A stretch of 64,000 nt of DNA, from positions 56,678-120,677 of the forward strand of contig JAENVS010000001.1 in NCBI GenBank assembly GCA_016650445.1, given 5' to 3'. The notes under the pieces were generated by a model. The model was not told where the DNA came from. It saw nothing but the letters and a program-made list of their open reading frames with translations, and did no database searches. This DNA comes from Frankiaceae bacterium (GTDB lineage: Bacteria; Actinomycetota; Actinomycetes; Mycobacteriales; SCTD01). This document shows positions 26,607 through 36,458 of this stretch, in pieces (position 1 is the stretch's first letter; every line of letters begins with the position of its first letter). Position numbers and translations under genes: made by a program.

Positions 26607-27779
26607 TCAGGCCGAAGGGACGCGGACGAAGCGCGGGTAGTAGAGCCCCTCGTCATCGAGGGTGCGGTCGCACTTCAAGGCGATCTGCGCGTACGTGCAG
26701 ACGAGCTCGTCGCCGCCGAGCTGCGGGTGCCCCTTGCCGGCGTAGACATGCACGTCGCGAGCCACCTTCGGTGTGTGGACCCGGACGGGATCCGACCACG
26801 GCCCCTCGAGAGCCGACGCCTCACGCACGCTGACCGACACCGTCAGCAGCCCCAGCACCGTGAGCAGCCGAGCCGACTTCGGCAGCCGCTTGAGCACCCT
26901 CAGAAAGCGAAGGGCCGGTACGCCGTCGACACCGCGGAGCCACGCGGCCGCCTCCGTGAGGACGAACCGGTCGCCGTCGCGGTGCACGGTGAACTCGGTC
27001 GCCGGGCTGTCGATGACCGGCGCCGCGCGAGCTGCGTCAACGGACCAGCCGTTGCCGCACCACCACTGCGGATCCCGCAGCCCTGTCGGGATCTGCTCGA
27101 CCGGCCAGCGGAGCAGGTACGCGAGCCGGGGATGCCGGAACCCCCGGTAGCGCGGCCGGCGACGGATCCGGCCGGGCCGCAGCGCGTGGCCGTCGCGCCA
27201 GCCGTAGGCATAGAGGTGACCGCCGTCCGCGACGACACCCGCGCCGGGCATGACCCGGTCGACGACCGGCGGGGTGTCCAGCATCCGCACCACCCACTGC
27301 TCGACCGGCTCGTCCGGGTTCTCGATCAGCGCGGCCGTCCAGTCGAAGACGTCGAAGAAGTTGAGCGATCCCTCTGCCCGCCATGCATCGATCACCGTGG
27401 GGAGGTCGGGCCGCGCCGATCGGACCCGCATGAAGAACACGACAACGCCCACGGGCGTCCGGGCACCCGCCATCGGCCACAACCAGGTCCCCGGTTCGCT
27501 GCCGAAGAAGGGCCGCGGGTCATCGGGCGCACCGCCGAAGTGCGGCACCAGCGGCGCGCTCGACGGGTCATCACCCTGCTGCACACCGATCGAGTTGTGC
27601 ACCATGCGGGACTCTCGCCGGCTGGGTCCGACGAAGGTGTCGCCGAACAGCCACAGCGTCCGTTCGCCCGACAGCGGCACGGAGTACGCCGCGTCCGCGC
27701 CGTGCCAGCCGGGGATGCGGCGGAACAGCCGATCTGCCTCGGGCCACGGCTGACCGTGCGCCAGCCGATGAACGGACAC
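26607..27779 (-). CDS. DUF4185/DUF5005-like beta-propeller protein
   Basis: A 390-residue protein without a signal peptide. The opening RIPGWHGADAAYSVPLSGER followed by TLWLFGDTFVG is characteristic of five-bladed-propeller proteins related to arabinanases (DUF4185 and DUF5005). Further blades show FFMRVR, VVADGGHLYAYGW and a closing HVYAGKGHPQL with CTYAQIAL. No catalytic residue can be assigned and no substrate is known. It follows the penicillin-acylase gene by 26 bases on the same strand and may be co-transcribed. Confidence 0.68.
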   Translation of the reverse strand: MSVHRLAHGQPWPEADRLFRRIPGWHGADAAYSVPLSGERTLWLFGDTFVGPSRRESRMVHNSIGVQQGDDPSSAPLVPHFGGAPDDPRPFFGSEPGTWLWPMAGARTPVGVVVFFMRVRSARPDLPTVIDAWRAEGSLNFFDVFDWTAALIENPDEPVEQWVVRMLDTPPVVDRVMPGAGVVADGGHLYAYGWRDGHALRPGRIRRRPRYRGFRHPRLAYLLRWPVEQIPTGLRDPQWWCGNGWSVDAARAAPVIDSPATEFTVHRDGDRFVLTEAAAWLRGVDGVPALRFLRVLKRLPKSARLLTVLGLLTVSVSVREASALEGPWSDPVRVHTPKVARDVHVYAGKGHPQLGGDELVCTYAQIALKCDRTLDDEGLYYPRFVRVPSA

Positions 27780-27805
27780 GTCGAGCGCTGCCGTCGCCGG
27801 ACGCC

Positions 27806-30799
27806 CTAGCGAGCGGTACGCCGGCGCAGCACCAGCGCACCGACGACCCCGAGCAGCACCGTCGCGGCCACCGGCACAGCGCCGCCCAGCCCGGTCCGCG
27901 GCAGCTGCTCCGGAGCGACCGCCGGCACCGTCGGCCGCGTCGGCGCAGCAGCACCGGCAACAGCGCGGTGCGTCGTGAAGTGCACGGCCTGCTGGAACGT
28001 CGGCCGGTTCTGCCAGTCGATGCCGCGCACGCCGACGACACCGGCCGTCGTGTGGACGATGTTGTCCTGGCTCTTGTCATAGGTCAGCGCTGCGACGTCG
28101 GTCTTCGACTGGTCTGTCAGCGCAGCCTGCACAGCGCTGTGCAGCGAAGCCCGCAGCTGCGTCCGGCAGGCAGCAAGTGTGCCGCCACCGCAGTACGCCC
28201 GCGAGTACTTCCCGGCCACCGGCTTGCCGAGCAGCGTGCGCAGGTCCTTGCTGAGGTAGCCGTACCAGGCGACGTTGTTCCACGCCGAGCCCAACCCCTG
28301 CCGCGGGTGGTCGTCGATGCCGTGCGGCAGCTTGTCCGTCAGCTCCGCGAGAGTCCCGCGCAGTGCGTCCTTCGGTAGCGAGAAGGTCGTGTCGAGGATG
28401 CCCACAGCCGTCGGCTCCCACCACGTGTCCAGCAGGTCGATCGCCGGCGTGTGCGCATAGGAACCCGTGCGAGCCCGGTCGACGCGCTGCCCGCCAGCCG
28501 CCACCCACGCGCGCAGCAGAGACACCGCCTTCGCGTCCTGCGCGTCAGCCGGCGTACCGATCACATCGAGCACGTGCGGCAGCACGTACTTCGCGCGCAC
28601 GTCCGTCACCCCACCCGCGATCATCGCGTCGACGAGCAGCGGCCGCGTCATCTTCTTGCCGCCGGCGATCCGCGACTTCACCTGGTCCTCGAGGGCGAGC
28701 GAGCGGTAGACCGGGCCGTAGCCCCAGCCGTTGTCGGCCGCGGAGAAGCCTGGCGCCGGCTTGTTGTTCCACGACACCAGGTAGCCCTGCGCCGGGTTGA
28801 TCGCGCGCACGTGCTTGTCGAACGGCAGATAGCCCCGGTCGTCGTACGCCGTGTCACCCCAGTGCGGCAGGTCCCAGTCCCAGCCAGGTGCGCGGTCCGG
28901 AAGCAGCCCCGAGGAGTAGTAGCCGATGTCCTTGCTGTCGACGTAGAACCAGTTGAACGTGTAGTCGATCGCGCTGACCGCCTTCTGGAAGGTCGGTACG
29001 TCGTGCACGTAGTCCGGGTTCTGCAGCCGCGCGAAGCCGACGGCCGAGTCGATCTCGTGGTTGTACGTCGAGCGCTGGATGACGACGGCGACCGGCTTGC
29101 CGGCAACCGTCGTACGGATCTGTACGACGCCGTGCCGCGTCTTCAGCACGAGGAAGCTCAACTGCGTCGGCGGCGCCTGCGACGCGGCGTTCGGAATCGC
29201 TGTCTCGGAGTGTGTGAACTGCTCCATCGCGGTGCACGTGCCGCCGACGAGGTACGCCGTCGACTCCACCGTCGCCGCTGACCCGTCGACGTTGCACAGC
29301 CGCTCGACGACGGTGTCGACGATGTCGTTGGACGCACTGGTCGCGGACCATGCGTAGTCGACGCCGTGACCGAGCTCGACGACCAGGTTGGTGCCGGCGA
29401 ACGACACACCCCGCGCCGAGATGCCCGGGCCCTGCAGGTCCTGCTCGACGAGCAGCTGCGGGGTGAAGTAGCCCGTCTGCGGCCCGAACACCACCGTCGG
29501 ATGCCCATCGCTCGAGTGCTTGCCGTCGACGAGCAGCGCATTGCTCATGCCGTGCTGCTCGAGCCCCAGGTTGATCGGCCCGAACGGTCCGTCGATCAGC
29601 CCGTACGACGGCTTCGCCAGCGGTGCAGGGATCGGGATGGTCGAACCGCCGGCGTCGGAGCCGCTGCCGGCCGCCGTCGCCGTCGGCTTCTCGTCGATCA
29701 GCGCGACACCGGGCAGCGTCGGGTTGACCCCGCCGCCGCCGTAGGTCTGCGTCGTCGGGCTCGACGTCGGCGCCTCGGGGTCGTTCTTCTCGCGCAGGTC
29801 GTCGAAGACCTTGCGCGCGGTCGCGTCGCCGTACTTCGCCTTGAGCTGCTGGTACCAGATCGCGTTCTCGGCCTCGCCGCCGCCGCCCTTGCCGAAGATG
29901 CCGCCGACGAGCGAGGCGATGTAGACGATGTCGGCGCGGGTGTACGGCGTCGGCGCCTTCTGCAGCGCGGCGTACTCCACCGGGCAGTTCGGACCGAAGC
30001 CGACACCGGGCGCGCCCAGCTCCGCGGGGGCCTCACCGGCGAGCGGGCACAGCGCGTCCTGCGCGTCGTTCATCCCCTGCAGCATCGCGTCCAGCCCGCG
30101 CAAGAGCTTCTCGCCTTCGGCGCCGTAGCGCTGGGTGACCCGGCCGATCTGCGCCTGCGCCTGCTCCACGGTGTACGGCGCGATGCGCAGCTGCTCCTGG
30201 TCCATGTGGATGTTGGCCTCGGTCGGACCGACGAACTCCGCCATCCGCGCCGCGCCGGTGTGCCGCAGGATGTCGGTGAGGAACATCCGGTCCTGGATGT
30301 TGGCGTAGCCGGCGCCGTACGTCGTGTTCTCGTACGTCGTACCCGTGATGTGCGGTACGCCGAATTTGTCGCGCTTGATGGTCACACCGGCCTTGGGCGT
30401 CTCGGTGCTGACGACGTCGGCATCGGCGACGCCGAGCCGACCGTCCTTGAAGTACTTCGTCAACGCAGCCTCGTCGAGCTGCCCGGGCGAGGTCTTCGAC
30501 AGTCCGTCGTACATCTCGAGCTGGTCGGCGAAGTTGGCGGGGGTGGTGGCGCTGGCGGTGGCGAGCGCGCCCTGCGGGTCGTCGGGCGTGCTCACGAGGT
30601 TGGGCACGTTGGTGACGCCGAGCTCGAGGAGCGTCGGGATGTCGACGTTGCCGCGCGACCCCGGCGGAAGGATGTTGAGGACCTCGCCGTGCCGAGTGTG
30701 TGCCGTCGGGTCGTCCGCGGCGGTGGCTGTGGCGCCCGGGAGAGCGGCCGCACCGACGACGGCAGCGGACGCGAGCAGGGCGCAGACGGACAGCTTCAC
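27806..30799 (-). CDS. Cell-wall-anchored penicillin acylase family protein
   Basis: A 997-residue N-terminal-nucleophile hydrolase precursor. A signal peptide covers residues 1-27. The alpha-chain region shows GVTIKRDKFGVPHITGTTYE and GAGYANIQDRMFLTDILRHTG, family hallmarks. The candidate autoprocessing site is Ser419 in EQHGMSNALLVDG, which would become the catalytic serine of the beta chain. A disordered Gly/Ser-rich spacer (345-395) precedes it. The C-terminus carries LPRTG, a hydrophobic helix and RRRTAR, a sortase signal, so the enzyme is displayed on the wall. The substrate may be an acyl-homoserine lactone, a beta-lactam or an N-acyl amino acid; sequence does not decide. Confidence 0.9.
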   Translation of the reverse strand: MKLSVCALLASAAVVGAAALPGATATAADDPTAHTRHGEVLNILPPGSRGNVDIPTLLELGVTNVPNLVSTPDDPQGALATASATTPANFADQLEMYDGLSKTSPGQLDEAALTKYFKDGRLGVADADVVSTETPKAGVTIKRDKFGVPHITGTTYENTTYGAGYANIQDRMFLTDILRHTGAARMAEFVGPTEANIHMDQEQLRIAPYTVEQAQAQIGRVTQRYGAEGEKLLRGLDAMLQGMNDAQDALCPLAGEAPAELGAPGVGFGPNCPVEYAALQKAPTPYTRADIVYIASLVGGIFGKGGGGEAENAIWYQQLKAKYGDATARKVFDDLREKNDPEAPTSSPTTQTYGGGGVNPTLPGVALIDEKPTATAAGSGSDAGGSTIPIPAPLAKPSYGLIDGPFGPINLGLEQHGMSNALLVDGKHSSDGHPTVVFGPQTGYFTPQLLVEQDLQGPGISARGVSFAGTNLVVELGHGVDYAWSATSASNDIVDTVVERLCNVDGSAATVESTAYLVGGTCTAMEQFTHSETAIPNAASQAPPTQLSFLVLKTRHGVVQIRTTVAGKPVAVVIQRSTYNHEIDSAVGFARLQNPDYVHDVPTFQKAVSAIDYTFNWFYVDSKDIGYYSSGLLPDRAPGWDWDLPHWGDTAYDDRGYLPFDKHVRAINPAQGYLVSWNNKPAPGFSAADNGWGYGPVYRSLALEDQVKSRIAGGKKMTRPLLVDAMIAGGVTDVRAKYVLPHVLDVIGTPADAQDAKAVSLLRAWVAAGGQRVDRARTGSYAHTPAIDLLDTWWEPTAVGILDTTFSLPKDALRGTLAELTDKLPHGIDDHPRQGLGSAWNNVAWYGYLSKDLRTLLGKPVAGKYSRAYCGGGTLAACRTQLRASLHSAVQAALTDQSKTDVAALTYDKSQDNIVHTTAGVVGVRGIDWQNRPTFQQAVHFTTHRAVAGAAAPTRPTVPAVAPEQLPRTGLGGAVPVAATVLLGVVGALVLRRRTAR

Positions 30800-30858
30800 G
30801 GGGCAGGCTCCAGGCGGGTTGGATGTCTCACCAGTGTCCTATAGGGCAGGACGAAGGC

Positions 30859-31104
30859 ATGGCTGACGTGACGCATGTACCCGATCGCTCCCGGTTCGAG
30901 TCCGGAAAGGCGTACCTCACTTACGAGGAGTCGGATGGGCGCTTCGACCTCCAACACACCGTCGTGCCCGAGGAGATGGCCGGTGAGGGTGTCGGCGGCG
31001 CGCTCGTGAAGGCTGCGGTCGCCTATGCCCGGGAGGCCGGTCTCGAGCTGGTGGTGACCTGCCCGTTCGCCCAGAGCTGGCTGGACAAGCACCCTGTCGG
31101 ATGA
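30859..31104 (+). CDS. GNAT-family N-acetyltransferase-like protein (YjdJ type)
   Basis: An 81-residue short GNAT domain of the COG2388/YjdJ type. It contains FDLQHTVVPEEMAGEGVGGALVKAAV, holding the acetyl-CoA loop EGVGGAL, and a closing LVVTCPFAQSWLDKHP typical of the group. The acceptor is unknown. Start ATG 30859. It lies 18 bases upstream of lhr on the same strand, likely in one transcript, and is divergent from the penicillin-acylase gene. Confidence 0.82.
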   Translation: MADVTHVPDRSRFESGKAYLTYEESDGRFDLQHTVVPEEMAGEGVGGALVKAAVAYAREAGLELVVTCPFAQSWLDKHPVG

Positions 31105-31122
31105 GGCAGACAGAATGGTGAT

Positions 31123-34100
31123 GTGACCGCCCTCGACCGTTTCTCGCCGGCGACGCGGGCGTGGTTCGACGGCGCGTTCGCCGCGCCGACGCCGGCCCAG
31201 GAAGGCGCCTGGGACGCGATCAGCAGCGGCCGCGACACCCTGGTCGTCGCACCGACCGGCTCCGGGAAGACGCTGTCGGCGTTCCTGTGGGCGCTCGACC
31301 GGTTGGCGTCGTCGCCTCCCCCGGAGGACCCGAAGCACCGCTGCCGCGTTCTCTACGTCTCGCCCCTGAAGGCGCTCGCCGTCGACGTCGAGCGCAACCT
31401 GCGTGCGCCGCTCACCGGCATCCGGCAGGCGGCCACCCGGCTCGACTTGCCGGTGCCGGACATCCGCGTCGGCATCCGCTCAGGTGACACGCCCCCGGAG
31501 GAGCGCCGCGCCTTCGCGAAGACGCCGCCGGACGTCTTCATCACGACGCCGGAGTCGCTCTTCCTGGTGTTGACGTCGGCCGCGCGCGAATCCCTGCGCG
31601 GCGTCGAGACGGTCATCATCGACGAGGTGCACGCGGTGTCGGGCACCAAGCGGGGCGCGCATCTCGCGCTGACGCTGGAGCGGCTCGACGCCCTGCTCGA
31701 GCGACCCGCGCAGCGCATCGGGCTGTCCGCCACGGTGCGACCACTCGAGGAGGTCGCGCGCTTCCTCGGCGGCGCGCGTGACGTGACGATCGTGCAGCCG
31801 CCGTCGACGAAGACCATCGAGGTCGAGGTCGTCATCCCGGTCGAGGACATGGGCGAGCTGGGTGAGGTGATCGGCCCGGTGAGCGGCGGCTCGGCGGCCG
31901 GCAACGCGCCGCGGTCGTCGATCTGGCCGACCGTCGAGGAGCGCATCGTCGACCTGATCGAGGCGCACCGCTCGACGATCGTCTTCACCAACTCACGGCG
32001 GCTCGCCGAGCGCCTCACCAGCCGCCTCAACGAGATCGCGACAGAGCGCGCCTACACCGTCCCCGAGGACGCGCCCCATCCGCTCGACCCGGGTGGTCGG
32101 TACCCGGTTGCCGTCGCCGGACAAGCAGGGATCGGCACGCCGGAAGGCGACGTCGTCATCGCGCGGGCGCACCACGGGTCGGTGTCGCGCGAGCAGCGGG
32201 CCGACATCGAGGAGGCGCTGAAGGCGGGCCGGCTGCCGGCTGTCGTCGCGACCTCGTCGTTGGAGCTCGGCATCGACATGGGCGCGGTCGACCTCGTCAT
32301 CCAGGTCGAGTCGCCGCCCTCGGTCGCATCGGGACTGCAGCGCATCGGGCGGGCCGGCCACCAGGTGGGTGCGATCAGCCGCGGCGTCATCTTCCCGAAG
32401 TACCGCGGCGACCTCGTGCAGTGCGCGGTCGTCGCGGAGCGGATGGTCGGCCGCCTGGGGGCAGAACCAGGCATCGAGGCGACGACCTACCCGCGCAACC
32501 CGCTCGACGTGCTCGCGCAGCAGGTCGTCGCGATGTGCGCGATGGAGCCGTGGACGGTCGACGAGCTGGCTTCCGTCGTACGACGAAGTGCGCCCTTCGC
32601 CTCTCTTCCGCAGTCAGCTCTCGAGGCAACGCTCGACATGCTGTCGGGGCGTTATCCCTCCGACGAGTTCGCCGAGCTGCGACCGCGCATCACGTGGGAC
32701 CGGGTGACGGGCGTGCTCGCGGGTCGGCCCGGTGCGCAGCGGCTCGCGGTGACGAGCGGCGGCACGATTCCCGACCGCGGCATGTTCGGCGTCTTCTTGG
32801 TCGGCGAAAAGGCTTCTCGTGTCGGCGAGCTCGACGAGGAGATGGTCTACGAGTCGCGCGTCGGCGACGTCTTCCTGCTCGGGTCGTCGGCCTGGCGGAT
32901 CGAGGACATCACGCACGACCGGGTGCTCGTCACGCCCGCGCCCGGACAACCGGGAAAAATGCCGTTCTGGAAGGGCGATGCACCCGGGCGGCCGATCGAG
33001 CTGGGGCGGGCGCTTGGTGCTTTCCTGCGCGAGCTGTCGGCGCTCGACGACTCCGCAGCGAGGTTGCGGCTGACCGAAGCCGGCCTCGACGAGCTCGCCA
33101 CCACCAACCTGCTCGCGTACCTCGCGGAGCAACGCACCGCGACGGGTCGACTGCCCGACGACCGGACGATCCTCGTCGAGCGGTTCCGCGACGAGCTCGG
33201 TGACTGGCGGATCGCGATCCACTCGCCGTTCGGCGCGCAGGTCAACCAGCCGTGGTCGCTCGCGCTGACCGCGCGGTTGCGCGAGACGTACGGCGTCGAC
33301 GTGCAGTCGATGCACGCCGATGACGGCATCGTGCTGCGGTTGCCGGAGACCGACGAGGTGCCGACCGGCGGCTTCGCGGTCTTCGAGCCGGCCGAGGTCG
33401 AGGCGGCGGTGCAGGCCGAGGTCGGCGGGTCGGCGCTGTTCGCGTCGCGCTTCCGCGAGTGCGCGGCGCGGGCGCTGCTGCTGCCCAAGCGCAACCCCGG
33501 CAAGCGCTCGCCGCTGTGGCAGCAGCGGCAGAAGTCGGCGCAGCTGCTGCAGGTCGCGGCGCAGTACGGCAGCTTCCCGATCGTCCTCGAGACGATGCGC
33601 GAGGTGCTGCAGGACGTCTTCGACGTACCCGGCCTGGTGCAGCTGATGACCGACGTCGAGGCGCGCACAGTGCGACTCGTCGAGGTCGAGACGGTGTCGG
33701 CGTCGCCGTTCGCGCAGTCGCTGCTGTTCGGCTACATCGGCGCGTTCATGTACGAAGGCGATGCGCCGCTGGCCGAGCGGCGGGCCCAGGCGCTCTCGCT
33801 CGACTCCGCGCTCCTCGCCGAGCTGCTCGGGCAGGCGGAGCTGCGCGAGCTCATCGACGCCGATGCGCTCGCCGAGGTCGAGGCAGAGATCCAGCGGCTC
33901 ACCGAGGAGCGGCACGTCCGTGACGGGGAGGGCGTCGCCGATCTGCTGCGCGTGCTCGGCGACCTGACGACCGCCGAGGTCGTCGCGCGCGGCGGCACGC
34001 CGCAGATGCTCGCGTCGCTCGAGGACGCACGGCGCGCGATCAGGGTGCGCATCGCCGGCGAGGAGCGATGGGCCGCGATCGAGGATGCCGGCCGGCTGCA

Positions 34101-35751
34101 GGACGCCCTCGGCGTACCGCTCCCGGTTGGCATTCCGGAGGCGTTCCTCGAGCCGGTGCGCGACCCGGTCGCCGACCTGGTCGCGCGGTATGCCCGCACG
34201 CATGGCCCGTTCCACGCGCTCGACGTCGCGCTGCGCCTGGGTCTCGGGGTGGCGGTCGTCGACGCGACCCTCGCGCGGCTGTCCTCGACCGGTCGCGTGG
34301 CGCACGGCGAGTTCCGGCCCGGTGGGTCCGGGCTCGAGTGGTGCGACGCGGAGGTGCTGCGGTCGCTGCGCCGGCGGTCACTGGCCAAGCTGCGCAAGGA
34401 GGTCGAGCCGGTGCCGGCGGAAGCACTCGCCCGCTTCCTGCCGCAGTGGCAGGGGCTCGGCACCGCGACCGGCCGCGGGATCGAAGGTCTGGTACGTGCG
34501 ATCGAGCAGCTGCAGGGCGCATCCGTGCCGGCGTCAGCTCTCGAGACGCTCGTGCTGCCGTCGCGCGTCGCGGGCTACACCGGCGCGATGCTCGATGAGT
34601 TGACCGCGTCGGGTGAGGTGCTGTGGGCCGGACTCGGCTCGCTGCCCGGCAACGACGGCTGGATCTCACTGCAGCTGGCCGAGACCGCCGACCTGCTGCT
34701 CCCGCCGTACTCCGACCTGACGCTCACTCCCCTGCACGTCGAGGTGCTCGCGGCGCTCGAGGGCGGTGCGGCGCTGTTCTTCCGGTCGCTGTCCGACCGG
34801 CTCGGCGCGACCGACGACCCGTCGCTTGCCGCCGCGATCTGGGACCTGGTCTGGGCCGGCCATGTCACCAACGACACGATGGCGCCGCTGCGGGTGCTCC
34901 TCGGCAGCGGCAAGACGACACACAGCGGTCGGCGTACGCCGAGCCGACAGCGCTCACGGGGCATCTCCGGTGGACGCGGCCGACCGGTGATGCCCTCGCG
35001 CACCGGACCGCCGACTGTCGCCGGCCGCTGGTCGCTGCTGCCCGAACGCGATCCCGACCCGACGCGGCGCGCGCACGCGCTCGCGGAGTCGCTGCTCGAA
35101 CGCCACGGCATCGTGACGCGCGGGGCCGTGATGGCCGAGCGCGCACCCGGCGGCTTCGCGGCGGTCTACTCCGTGCTGAAGGCTTTCGAAGAAGCAGGGC
35201 GCGTACGCCGGGGCTACTTCGTCGAGGGGCTCGGTGCCGCGCAGTTCGCCGCACCTGGGGCGGTCGACCGGATGCGGGCGCTGGCCGCCGTACGCCCCTC
35301 GGACGACGAGCCGCTGTGGACGACGCCGGTGCCCGGCGGCTGGGACACGTCCCCCCACACGCAGCGCCAGCGTCAGCGTCGCGACGAGGCCCGCGCCGTC
35401 GTGCTCGCCGCCACCGATCCCGCGAACCCGTACGGCGCGGCGCTGCCGTGGCCGCCCTCGGACGGCGGTCACCGGCCGGGGCGGAAGGCCGGCGCGCTGG
35501 TGGTCCTCGTCGACGGCGCGCTCGTGCTGTACGTCGAGCGCGGCGGCCGCACGCTGCTGTCGTTCCGCGACGACGACAGCTCTGTCGCACCGGCGGTCGA
35601 CGCGCTGGCATTGGCGGTGCGCGACGGCGCGCTCGGCCGGCTCACCGTCGAGAAGGCAGATGGCGAGCCGGCACTCACCTCGGCACTCGGTTTGGCGCTG
35701 GAGGCCGCCGGCTTCCGCCCCACTCCCCGCGGCCTCCGCCTGCGCGCCTGA
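31123..35751 (+). CDS. lhr: ATP-dependent helicase Lhr
   Basis: A 1542-residue large helicase-related protein, a 3'-5' translocase on single-stranded DNA involved in repair. The N-terminal RecA-like domain has the Q-motif region, Walker A VAPTGSGKT (42-50), motif II DEVH in IIDEVHAVSGTKRG, and motif III SATV. The second domain carries TSSLELGIDMG and QRIGRAGH. A winged-helix and beta-barrel region and the long Lhr C-terminal domain follow (residues ~850-1542), full length as in mycobacterial Lhr. Near residue 1270 a basic, low-complexity linker (SRQRSRGISGGRGR) interrupts the C-terminal part. Start GTG 31123. A nei2-type glycosylase, a frequent actinobacterial neighbour, lies 4.6 kb downstream. 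Confidence 0.94.
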   Translation: MTALDRFSPATRAWFDGAFAAPTPAQEGAWDAISSGRDTLVVAPTGSGKTLSAFLWALDRLASSPPPEDPKHRCRVLYVSPLKALAVDVERNLRAPLTGIRQAATRLDLPVPDIRVGIRSGDTPPEERRAFAKTPPDVFITTPESLFLVLTSAARESLRGVETVIIDEVHAVSGTKRGAHLALTLERLDALLERPAQRIGLSATVRPLEEVARFLGGARDVTIVQPPSTKTIEVEVVIPVEDMGELGEVIGPVSGGSAAGNAPRSSIWPTVEERIVDLIEAHRSTIVFTNSRRLAERLTSRLNEIATERAYTVPEDAPHPLDPGGRYPVAVAGQAGIGTPEGDVVIARAHHGSVSREQRADIEEALKAGRLPAVVATSSLELGIDMGAVDLVIQVESPPSVASGLQRIGRAGHQVGAISRGVIFPKYRGDLVQCAVVAERMVGRLGAEPGIEATTYPRNPLDVLAQQVVAMCAMEPWTVDELASVVRRSAPFASLPQSALEATLDMLSGRYPSDEFAELRPRITWDRVTGVLAGRPGAQRLAVTSGGTIPDRGMFGVFLVGEKASRVGELDEEMVYESRVGDVFLLGSSAWRIEDITHDRVLVTPAPGQPGKMPFWKGDAPGRPIELGRALGAFLRELSALDDSAARLRLTEAGLDELATTNLLAYLAEQRTATGRLPDDRTILVERFRDELGDWRIAIHSPFGAQVNQPWSLALTARLRETYGVDVQSMHADDGIVLRLPETDEVPTGGFAVFEPAEVEAAVQAEVGGSALFASRFRECAARALLLPKRNPGKRSPLWQQRQKSAQLLQVAAQYGSFPIVLETMREVLQDVFDVPGLVQLMTDVEARTVRLVEVETVSASPFAQSLLFGYIGAFMYEGDAPLAERRAQALSLDSALLAELLGQAELRELIDADALAEVEAEIQRLTEERHVRDGEGVADLLRVLGDLTTAEVVARGGTPQMLASLEDARRAIRVRIAGEERWAAIEDAGRLQDALGVPLPVGIPEAFLEPVRDPVADLVARYARTHGPFHALDVALRLGLGVAVVDATLARLSSTGRVAHGEFRPGGSGLEWCDAEVLRSLRRRSLAKLRKEVEPVPAEALARFLPQWQGLGTATGRGIEGLVRAIEQLQGASVPASALETLVLPSRVAGYTGAMLDELTASGEVLWAGLGSLPGNDGWISLQLAETADLLLPPYSDLTLTPLHVEVLAALEGGAALFFRSLSDRLGATDDPSLAAAIWDLVWAGHVTNDTMAPLRVLLGSGKTTHSGRRTPSRQRSRGISGGRGRPVMPSRTGPPTVAGRWSLLPERDPDPTRRAHALAESLLERHGIVTRGAVMAERAPGGFAAVYSVLKAFEEAGRVRRGYFVEGLGAAQFAAPGAVDRMRALAAVRPSDDEPLWTTPVPGGWDTSPHTQRQRQRRDEARAVVLAATDPANPYGAALPWPPSDGGHRPGRKAGALVVLVDGALVLYVERGGRTLLSFRDDDSSVAPAVDALALAVRDGALGRLTVEKADGEPALTSALGLALEAAGFRPTPRGLRLRA

Positions 35752-35774
35752 CCCTGTGCTGAGAGGGTGGCGGC

Positions 35775-36392
35775 GTGAGCGAGGACGTTGTTGAGCAGAC
35801 GCGGGCGACCTACGACCGGGTAGCGGTCGACTACGACGCCAGCAACCCGTCACCGGCGCCGGAGTTCGCCACCTTCCGTACGGCCTTCGCGAAGCAGGCG
35901 GGCGGGATCGTCGCGGACCTCGGCTGCGGTCCCGGCCGCGACCTCGCCGCGCTGCGCGACGCCGGCGTACGAGCCCTCGGGGTGGACCTGTCCCCCGGCA
36001 TGCTCGCCGTGGCGCGCGGCCGGGGCGTCGACGTCGTGCAGGGCGACCTGCGACGACCGCCGATCCGCGACGGGTCGCTCGGCGCGATCTGGAGCAGTGC
36101 GGCGCTACTGCACGTCCCGCGCGCCGACGTCGCGAACACGTTGGCCGCATGGCACGCACTGCTCCGGCCCGGCGGTCTGCTCGGCCTGTCGACCTCGCTG
36201 GGCGGCGGGGAGGGCTGGGAGCTCGTGCCGTACGCCGGTGAAGGGCCGCGGGGCGGCGAGCTGCACCGCTGGTTCGTCCACCACGAAAGGGACGAGCTGC
36301 TGGCCCACGTCGCCGCGGCCGGGTTCAGCGTGACGTCATGCGAGGAACGGACCAGCCACCGACAGTGGGCGATGATCCGCGCCACCGCATGA
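35775..36392 (+). CDS. Class I SAM-dependent methyltransferase
   Basis: A 205-residue methyltransferase. Motif I is IVADLGCGPGRDLAALRDAG, motif II is VRALGVDLSPGMLAVARGRG, and post-motifs include GAIWSSAALLHVP and WHALLRPGGLLGLST. The opening TRATYDRVAVDYDA is typical of UbiE-type small-molecule methyltransferases. The substrate is unknown. Start GTG 35775, 23 bases after lhr. The stop codon lies inside the left arm of the large hairpin at 36389-36449, which separates it from the convergent M36 peptidase. Confidence 0.85.
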   Translation: MSEDVVEQTRATYDRVAVDYDASNPSPAPEFATFRTAFAKQAGGIVADLGCGPGRDLAALRDAGVRALGVDLSPGMLAVARGRGVDVVQGDLRRPPIRDGSLGAIWSSAALLHVPRADVANTLAAWHALLRPGGLLGLSTSLGGGEGWELVPYAGEGPRGGELHRWFVHHERDELLAHVAAAGFSVTSCEERTSHRQWAMIRATA

Positions 36393-36449
36393 TCAACGGC
36401 GAGGTACCCGCATCAGCGACCCTGATGCGGACAGCTCGCCGTTGATCAT
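36389..36449. terminator. Long bidirectional hairpin between convergent genes
   Basis: A 15-bp perfect outer stem (ATGATCAACGGCGAG at 36389-36403 with its complement at 36435-36449), a four-base internal loop and a 9-bp inner stem (CCGCATCAG 36408-36416 / CTGATGCGG 36422-36430) with a five-base loop. It overlaps the methyltransferase stop codon and ends ten bases before the M36 stop. It should terminate both genes. Its GTTGATCAT arm resembles words at 4578-4651, so it may also be a mobile palindromic repeat. Confidence 0.75.
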
Positions 36450-36458
36450 GGCCAGGGG

